Assembly: GCA_037893225.1 (NCBI GenBank) | Contig: JAZGUH010000936.1 | Location: 62,001 to 126,000, forward strand | Source of the DNA: Hippasteria phrygiana | Lineage: Eukaryota > Echinodermata > Asteroidea > Valvatida > Goniasteridae | DNA length: 64,000 nucleotides | Reading direction: 5' to 3' | Shown: piece after piece, positions 58,601-64,000 of the stretch | Numbering within the stretch: the first letter of the stretch is position 1 | How the letters are laid out: each line of letters begins with the position of its first letter | The notes under the pieces: model-generated | What the model saw: only the letters and a program-made list of their open reading frames with translations | Database searches by the model: none | What the model was told of the DNA's origin: nothing | Translations under genes and position numbers: made by a program

Positions 58601-61547
58601 GCTTGTAAATGGTTCTTGACTGATTTTTGCATATAGCGGCTCTAAGCAGCTCCATAAAATTGAGCACGTGGTGGCAAACAAACCCAGACATAAATGCCAT
58701 GTTGAAATTTGCGAATCTAGAATGATCACGCCACCAACAGCCTGGAATCGAGGCTATTAAAAGCAACAATAATAACCAATGTTGAACTTGAAGTATACTT
58801 AATTTTTTGGGTGAGGAAGGGGGGGGGGGTGTTATTTAGCTCGGAGGAACTATAATACGAAGTCGGTTTTGGCGCGAGTGATGTTGCTTTCGGGCCCAGT
58901 ATCTGGGGCCGCCTGTACTCCTAAATCCGATTCCGTCTTGGATTTCCGTCACGTAGGGAGGCGTGAAACGCGGCAATAGGCTACGGGGGCTTCGCGCCGC
59001 CCTCCCGGGGCGAGCGAGCTTCGCCATGCACAGTCCGCATTATAATGACATAATTTCCATGTAGCGAGATGAATGGGGCACAATGACACGCGAATTACCA
59101 GCCATAACGGCACAATGGAGTCCAATCCGAAAGTTTATCCACCGTGAAATTAGCAGGGCCTACTACAGCCCCGCCCACAGCGCGCTTGTCTCAAAGCTGC
59201 ATGAAGGGATTTGTCCGGACAATGGGAACAAAATTGCACCTACCCAAGGGGCGAGATGAACCCGCAAAAAAAACCATTGTCAAATAGCTTTTCAACTTCG
59301 TTTCCGAAATACATCCCCAATTGAAATCCACCCACATGAAAATAATTCTACAGACTATTGGAAACTTTATGAAAACACTTTCCCATGCAAGTTTAACCTT
59401 TAACAAATTCGGAAAGTGTAGGTGATTTTTTATATTGAAAAAGTCAAGTTGTTGAGAGTTTTTCACAAGAAAAAAATTCTCAATTCTTGCAGTTTGGTGT
59501 AAGCACCATAATCACCCGCCGAGGTTCGAACCCACGTACCAGCACACGTCAAGTCAACTGTCCCAAAAAACGTGTGTGCATTTGCCAGCAAGACACTTTA
59601 CTATAATTGCTTCTCTCCACCCAGGAGGATAAATGGGTAGCTGTAAGGGTAGAGAACTACAATCTTGGACAAAACTCGTTGGTACACCTCCTTTCCATCC
59701 AATGTTGGCTCGATGATGAAACTCGTGCACAGCAGTGGCGTAACTACGGGGGAGGGGGGGGGGCAAGTCCCCCCCAGCTGACATTCGTTCCCCCTGGGTG
59801 CTCCCCCCCCCATTTGAAATCTTCAAATGTACAAGAAAATATACAAGGTGCAGCTTATGTACTGTCGGTGCCCCTTGAAAAAATGTGTGCACCCCCATGT
59901 GCCCCCAGAAATTTCGCCCAGTTACGTACGGCACTGGTGCACAGTAAAACATGTTATTGGCGCCACCTCCGCTTAACGGACGTCAACATCGAGTGGAGGA
60001 ACAGGGGTGGTGGTCTGCTGTTGAGGTGTCCGAAAAAAATGTTGTCCAAGAGTTTTGTTTGCGCTGATCTCGAACAGCTGTATAACTAATCTCATGGCCA
60101 GATGACCAGGGAAAATTATTGTGAAGCGCTTTTGTACAAAGTGTTATATAAGCACATATTATTATTATCACTATTATAGTCAGAATATTTAATTGAACAT
60201 CACCCCAGGAACAACTAAAATTACGCTTTAAACCTTTCTTGATGCCCAAGAAGCCAAATGAACCGTACCAAAACTTGGAATACCCTGTTTCTGGAAATTA
60301 AACGCCAGTGTTTCTCCACAAAGTTGTTGCTGCCGAGCGATGTTGAAGAGCTAGACTATACAACAATTCATAAAGTCTGAAACCCGAGGCGGAACACTCG
60401 TCTGATGTTTCACGAATTAGATGCAGCACAATAGACACGCGCCGATCTCCTTACACATGCTGTGAACATTTTGTAAGCTTCATGAATATTCTACGATAGC
60501 AGCAGAGAGAGGTACATTCTTCTAAAGTCCCCGTGAAGCCAGTGGTGTAAGATGTTGCTGCAGAAGAAACCTGAATACAATTTCTGACTTTCTTTTTAGT
60601 TTTGTGTAGAGAATCGATATTATGGAAATCAAGAGCTCCGAAATTCGACCAAGCTCACGGGAGGTGGAGGATTTTTACAAGACGCCAAAACGAACTTTGT
60701 TTAAAATTCAACTACATAATTCATTTTAATCACTTGTTAAAATGATACAGTTTTGAGCGCCCTTAAAGAATGATTACAATTCGACGGCACATTCAGAAAC
60801 AATGCACACGCTTAAAAGGTCCTTTAAAAAAATGTACAAACTTGTTCTGTTTTAAAAGAGACCCGACCGATTTCGTTTGCCGTCACAGCAAAGAAAACTA
60901 CTCATAACAAAACAGGCAATAACCCGTTTCATGGTTGCACATTTTGAGGATGCGAGCCTCTTTCAACAAGTTAAAGAGCGTGAGTTCCTCGGAGTGCACG
61001 AGCCCCTCGAAGGGTATTGCACCTCTCATGAACACCCCCTTCACCCAAGGGTGTAAGTGTAACCCCCCTAATGGGTGCCAACCCCCTTAATGGATGCAAA
61101 CCCATGCACGGGTATACGGTGTGCTTCCCAAGGATGTGATGAGCCCCTCAAAAAATTCAGGCATTTTCGGAAACGGGGAATTTTTTTCCCGTTTTGGTCA
61201 CATGACATTGATGATTGACCTAAAATATATCAAGAGTCGTCGGGGTGGCAGACTCTTTTCCATAAAACTACTCACCGATTGCCGTGACGCGGCCGAAGAC
61301 AGACCCCGTCTCGGCTGTACTACAGTTCCACCGACGATTACTGAACTGGTAGCGGCATTCCTCGATGCCCAGTCGGGCCCCCTCACCGATCGGACCCATG
61401 TGGTCCTGAAAGAGTTGACAGAGCTTCTGTTGGCCCGAGGAGAGGCCGGGGAGCTCGGCACACAGGGGCTGGGTCCCTAAGATGTAGAGCTCCGGGCTAC
61501 CCAGGGTGTCAAACTGGTGGAGAATCTGCGAGTCCACACCCAGGTTC
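40183..61547 (-). CDS. Wnt5: Wnt5, secreted Wnt ligand (three clear exons; 5' end incomplete)
   Basis: Wnt5 is a secreted, cysteine-rich, lipid-modified ligand that generally signals through non-canonical (PCP or Ca2+) pathways via Frizzled and Ror-type receptors. Exons at 61547-61276, 53716-53424 and 40641-40183 join in phase to give about 341 residues of mature protein; vertebrate WNT5A is about 380 residues with its signal peptide. Wnt5-type features include QDHM..IGEGA, RRWNCST, an ACREGEL-like block, [31 protein letters not shown] directly before the last exon, [13 protein letters not shown], and the C-terminal cysteine cluster ending VCK. Exon borders coincide with those known in WNT5A. 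The signal-peptide exon is not certain. Introns of 7.6 and 12.8 kb hold transposons. The gene converges on the receptor gene. Confidence 0.95.
41596..41735. repeat. Dispersed repeat, inverse of 19076-19254
   Basis: CAATCGCGGACCTCCTATTG and triplicated TCAATCGTGGACG-type units mark the same family. Confidence 0.75.
41740..43250. other. Wnt5 intron, no gene recognised
   Basis: A GC-richer island near 42780-42900 has open minus-strand frames with no recognisable family. Confidence 0.35.
43260..43830. repeat. Diverged direct duplication, about 425 bases apart
   Basis: CAATGATTGTTGCAGTGA and a GACCTGTGNCGTTTGAGATG block occur near 43306-43395 and 43717-43820. Confidence 0.65.
43840..45400. other. 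Wnt5 intron, nothing recognised
   Basis: No repeat or frame that I can support. Confidence 0.35.
45404..45847. mobile_element. TTAA-flanked MITE with a second inverted repeat nested inside
   Basis: Ends TTAAAGGTAGTATACATC and GATGTATATACTACCTTTAA. Inside, 45566-45652 has its own ends TAGTCTGGTTCCCTGACC and GGTCGGGAAACTAGACTA. Confidence 0.8.
46038..46241. mobile_element. MITE, TACACTCTAAAAA ends
   Basis: TACACTCTAAAAAAAAGTTGG at the left end inverts against CCCAACGTTTTTACAGTGTA at the right. Confidence 0.7.
46245..50150. other. Wnt5 intron, no gene recognised
   Basis: Contains poly-G runs (47327-47345, 47503-47513) and an 87-base inverted-repeat element at 49357-49443 (ATTGAAGGTAGCACT ends). 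Open frames at 46.5-47.0 and 47.9-48.7 kb have no recognisable family. Confidence 0.35.
50155..50549 (+). mobile_element. Non-LTR retrotransposon (LINE) 3' fragment
   Basis: The frame from 50155 reads the segment after the reverse-transcriptase domain that is typical of CR1/Jockey-like LINE ORF2 proteins: [16 protein letters not shown], then [10 protein letters not shown] and [14 protein letters not shown], and a final coiled tail. The RT catalytic region is absent, so the copy is 5'-truncated. A (GTAAGT)n run at 50525-50549 is probably the LINE 3' tail. It lies in the large Wnt5 intron. Confidence 0.75.
50794..50875. mobile_element. 82-base hairpin MITE, TACACTCTAAAAA ends
   Basis: Perfect ends TACACTCTAAAAACGGATTG and its inverse with a short loop; same terminal family as 46038-46241. 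Confidence 0.88.
50919..51170. mobile_element. hAT-type MITE with 8-base target duplication
   Basis: CTGGGGAG is duplicated at 50911-50918 and 51171-51178. Inner ends GCAGGGCTGTAGTCGAGTC and GACTCGACTACAGCCCTG invert. The interior is repeats of GGACTTGTGA. Confidence 0.85.
52116..52698. repeat. 20-base minisatellite, about 29 units in two variant blocks
   Basis: The left block (to about 52410) has GACAGTGCCGGTTTGATCGA; the right block has GACAGTGCCGGTTCGGACGG. Since 20 is not a multiple of 3, reading frames repeat every 60 bases. Long frames, including a 236-codon one on the minus strand, are side effects. Confidence 0.95.
53424..53716 (-). CDS. Wnt5: Wnt5 exon (central region)
   Basis: This 293-base exon runs from acceptor AACCCACAG to donor AGG|GTGAGC. 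After completing an Ala codon it encodes 97 residues from SREAAFTYA through CREGEL, WGGCGDN and [10 protein letters not shown], to NNEAGRR, where it ends in phase 0. This junction after AGRR is the same as in vertebrate WNT5A. Confidence 0.95.
53959..54085. repeat. Tandem duplication, about 65-base unit
   Basis: GGTAACAGACATCGATCTTT and TGTTTTCCTTGACATAAAGA occur twice in a row with few differences. Confidence 0.9.
54090..57080. other. Wnt5 intron, no gene recognised
   Basis: Apart from poly-C/G runs near 56727 and 56833, nothing could be supported. Confidence 0.35.
57085..57515. repeat. Cryptically simple TTGATCGATT-rich stretch
   Basis: Dense, imperfect copies of TGATTGAT and ATCGAT over about 430 bases. 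Confidence 0.7.
57520..59490. other. Wnt5 intron, no gene recognised
   Basis: A diverged copy of the 27658 MITE is at 58498-58665. GC-rich islands near 57600-57780 and 58900-59030 have uninformative open frames. Confidence 0.35.
59496..60178. mobile_element. SINE family 2-like composite, split by a hAT-type element
   Basis: GGTTCGAACCCA, AGCAAGACACTTTACTATAA and TTGCTTCTCTCCACCCAGG lie on the left. A tail of GTGAAGCGCTTTTGTACAAA and GTTATATAAGCAC is on the right. Confidence 0.55.
59733..59935. mobile_element. hAT-type element, CAGTGGCGTAACTACG ends, 8-base duplication
   Basis: CAGTGGCGTAACTACG and CGTACGGCACTG are imperfect inverted ends. GTGCACAG is duplicated at 59725-59732 and 59936-59943. 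Confidence 0.85.
60180..61270. other. Wnt5 intron, no gene recognised
   Basis: No repeat or frame supported. Confidence 0.35.
61276..61547 (-). CDS. Wnt5: Wnt5 exon (N-terminal conserved region)
   Basis: This 272-base exon has acceptor CTCTCACAG and donor ATCG|GTGAGT. It encodes 90 complete residues from NLGVDSQ through the [10 protein letters not shown] start of the Wnt domain, QDHM, and RRWNCST, ending at VFGRVTAI. It needs two bases from the upstream exon and leaves one base to the next. The plus-strand ORF over the same bases is an antisense shadow. Confidence 0.94.
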
Positions 61548-61549
61548 CT

Positions 61550-62940
61550 GTGAGAGGGGGATTGCAGGGGAGAGGGGTGGGGAGGGAGGATGCAACCAAA
61601 TTAACAAAAACAGATACATATTTGAGTATTTGACGGGAAAAAATAAGCAAGTATTGGATCCATGCTGGTAGAAATGGAAAGGGAACCATGGAATAAAATA
61701 TGAAGACGTGTCTCGCACGTGCGTGATGGTTGACGTACAAATACATGTGGGGAAATTGGTGCTCAAACTTGGAGAATGTACACAAATTTTAGCTGGACCT
61801 TTATTTGGAGACAGTCCCTGGAAACGTTTTCTTCGCTCCTGAAAATTAAATTTCAAGAGTTCAACTACACACAATGAATGGGAGAATGCAGTAAAATTCA
61901 ACCAAAATCTATATGGCCTGGTTCTGGAACAGTCGTGGAGGAAGGGGGAGCTATGTAAGCCCCGCCCACCCACTAGAACTCCACAACAAAACTTACTGCG
62001 GTTGTTCAACCGCAATTTGTGCTTAACTTTTCCAGATATGATAAAACAGGACGACAGTGAGTATTAAAACGTTTCTGGTAAGTTTGCCGTAAATTAAAAT
62101 CATACTGAACACACTCGTAAATAATACTAAAAATGGGTCATTCTGTCGTACGCGCGGTACTATGCCGACCATTTGGGTGACCCCCCTGCTGTCATAATTA
62201 TGTTCCCCTCCCAAAATGTACGACTATCATTAGAGATCTACCTTGCCTTTGCGTTTTTAAATTGTCACTAAAATTCATCAATTCGGAACTGCGGTTTTGT
62301 TTTTACATTCCAAGCACACGTTGCCAATGCCATTGTGTTAACACCTAATCCTTTGCAATAGCCACTGCTTGGTTTGTTGTTCTATGGTTTAACATTCAAG
62401 GTGAATCCATGTGGACAAGCAAGGCTGCATTCCATTGGCTAATTCCATTCAAAACACCCTGTCGTATCAAGTTCCAGGAAAAAACAAATTGGGTGTACTT
62501 CAACTGACAGTCGAGAAAGAATGGAGCCGGAGGCAATCTTGGATGACAAGCTTTTTCGCTCGTCAAAAAACACATTGGTCACTGAAACCTAGCCTCGATG
62601 ACAGTTTGAAATACTATCTGCAAGCAACATTGCTTTAACGTTTTCATTATATAATATCTCGTGTTATATTATCTCAGCTGGAGTGTCAATTAATTTATAG
62701 AATTATCAGCTGCGTAACTGTTAAAAGCCTGGAATAAAAAGGGTCGACTTTCTAGGAAAAACATTTTGATGATTTGAGCCTAAATATTTTGAACTAGAAA
62801 TATGTCTTGTGCATTCTACAGATTTCCATCATTTTCAACAAGTTTAAGCACCTCTTTTCAGCTAGAAATTTCACGTTTGGATACTTCTAATATTGTGCTT
62901 TCACCATGCTGTTATAAGGAGCTATTTAAATACTCAAATA
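61550..62940. other. Wnt5 upstream intron, nothing recognised
   Basis: No signal-peptide exon was found here on the minus strand. Confidence 0.35.
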
Positions 62941-62944
62941 ATAC

Positions 62945-63075
62945 AGTGCGCCACCAAGCGGTTGCTCCGGAGAGGCCATTTTCAAACAAGTTACTCATAC
63001 ACCTCATTGATCCAAGGGCATTTTTCAGGATATTTTAAGATGGTTATACTGAAAAGAATTTGGAAACCTGTTAAA
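62945..63075. repeat. Relative of the 12.2-12.9 kb palindrome element
   Basis: CTCCGGAGAGGCCATTTT and CAGGATATTTTAAGATGG with TTATA.TGAAAAG follow the same order as the inverse of 12520-12640. Confidence 0.6.
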
Positions 63076-63079
63076 TATA

Positions 63080-63845
63080 AGCAATAACCAATCGTCGGAA
63101 TAAATGTCACTATTTTTAATTAGACCCTGTATAGCTGAAGTAAAAAAATTCAAAGGGTCATCATTCCTTAAACTGACAGGCGACACACTGCGCGGTGGAT
63201 TTCGAGCATGAGGACCCCCTCCGGGGCAGGGAAGTGAGCAAATACCGCCCGGGCCCTCCATCCTCGACACCCGGCCACTCCACACACCCCTCGTCAACAC
63301 TTTAACTCAAACCTTCACAAAGCACTGGACAAAGCATGGATAACAAGGGGAGGGAAAGTCCATTTTATTTTACCGTGTCCAAAAGTGTTTTGGAGATCGC
63401 CTGACGAATCTGCTAATCTCCTAGGGTTGGGCATGGAGGAAGGATATAGATCCTTCCTCCATGGGTTGGGCAAGGATGATTGCTGATGCAACATATTCAC
63501 TTTTTCTTGGGCACTGCGATCTTTTTCTATAAGTTTGCACTCTGGGTTGGACGGGTATATTCAGCAAAGAGCAGAAGTTGAGTTACTGTAAGTTTCGTCC
63601 CAAATCATACTTGTTAGGTAATACCTAACAAGTACCTATCACGGCGACAAACGATCAAGAAAAGTGGAAATTTGTCTCAGCACTTTCTGTTTTGGAGAGA
63701 TGTTCGTTTAGTTTTAGGCCCTCTATAATTGACTCATCATAAACAAGAATCCTGACGGACTAACAGCTCTCAAGGCCGGCAGACAACTTTCTCAGCAATT
63801 ATGGACTCCGATATCAACAGTGTGGTGCTTGATCTCATTAACCTG
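63080..63845. other. No gene recognised
   Basis: A short ATCCTTCCTCCATG-type inverted repeat near 63434-63463 and an AGGTAATACCT palindrome near 63616 were the only structures noticed. Confidence 0.35.
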
Positions 63846-63849
63846 ATAC

Positions 63850-63932
63850 CCAAGTAATGTCCAGCATCTCCACGGGAGAGTTGTCACCCCACTCCCCGCT
63901 GAGGTAGCCGGGATCATCTCGGTAGATAGTGC
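63850..63932 (-). CDS. Candidate upstream Wnt5 exon (reading frame unresolved)
   Basis: This 83-base block has a good acceptor (AGCCCTGCAG) and a donor TGG|GTATCA. Its most coding-like frame contains YRDDPGYLSGEWGD and ends MLDITW, which resembles the tryptophan seen just before this junction in WNT5A. Standard splicing shifts that frame by one base and leads to an early stop. The frame in phase with the next exon has an ATG at 63917 and ends WRCWTLLG, without a convincing signal peptide. Either the exon is real with a sequence or splice-site subtlety, or it is not the Wnt5 exon. Confidence 0.4.
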
Positions 63933-64000
63933 CTGCAGGGCTTTATGTATTTTACACGCTTGGACAAAGCTAGAGACTTCTGGCGATTTCGTTTGTGACC

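Noticed and set aside
57511..59027. Pro/Arg-rich minus-strand ORFs
   Set aside because: GC-rich stretches with no domain or splice support.
61094..61480. 128-codon plus-strand ORF
   Set aside because: It is antisense to the Wnt5 exon at 61276-61547.

Overview
The window is animal nuclear DNA. Its genes are split by long GT-AG introns. Most of the rest is short dispersed repeats: terminal-inverted-repeat (TIR) elements, tRNA-like SINEs, microsatellites and long poly-G/C runs. The gene content and repeat style suggest a marine invertebrate deuterostome, most likely an echinoderm such as a sea star. That placement is inference and was not tested.

Three genes can be supported. (1) ATP23, a mitochondrial M76 metalloprotease, is on the minus strand (33920 down to 10114). 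Six coding exons rebuild a 260-residue protein with every splice phase consistent. (2) A class A (rhodopsin-like) G-protein-coupled receptor of peptide-receptor type is on the plus strand (34723-35919). Its coding sequence is uninterrupted, and its 5' leader starts at a probable splice acceptor and carries two upstream ORFs. (3) Wnt5 is on the minus strand. Three exons cover the mature protein (61547-61276, 53716-53424, 40641-40183), and a possible fourth lies at 63932-63850. The signal-peptide exon is unresolved or off the right edge. ATP23 and the receptor diverge from a shared intergenic stretch of about 0.7 kb; the receptor and Wnt5 converge.

Layout. 1-10 kb: repeats, a 363-base (GTT)n tract, a nested transposon pair, and a few coding-like blocks of unknown identity. 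10.1-33.9 kb: ATP23 with introns packed with MITEs, SINEs, a 639-base palindrome, an 81-base tandem array and a (GGGGGA)n tract. 34.6-36 kb: the receptor. 36-40 kb: two copies of one MITE and a SINE. 40.2-64 kb: Wnt5, whose introns hold MITEs, a non-LTR retrotransposon tail, a 20-base minisatellite and hAT-type elements.

The three genes have no evident shared pathway. Wnt5 is a secreted lipid-modified ligand, the receptor is a plasma-membrane sensor, and ATP23 acts in the mitochondrial intermembrane space. I found no CRISPR array, operon, rRNA gene, functional tRNA gene or recognisable new multi-gene system. The most distinctive content is the transposon archaeology: perfect 8-base target duplications, nested insertions, an apparent empty site and large palindromes. 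There are also a few gene-level oddities, namely a Ser-for-Gly change beside the Wnt acylation serine, a start-overlapping uORF in the receptor, and a frame conflict at the candidate Wnt5 first exon.
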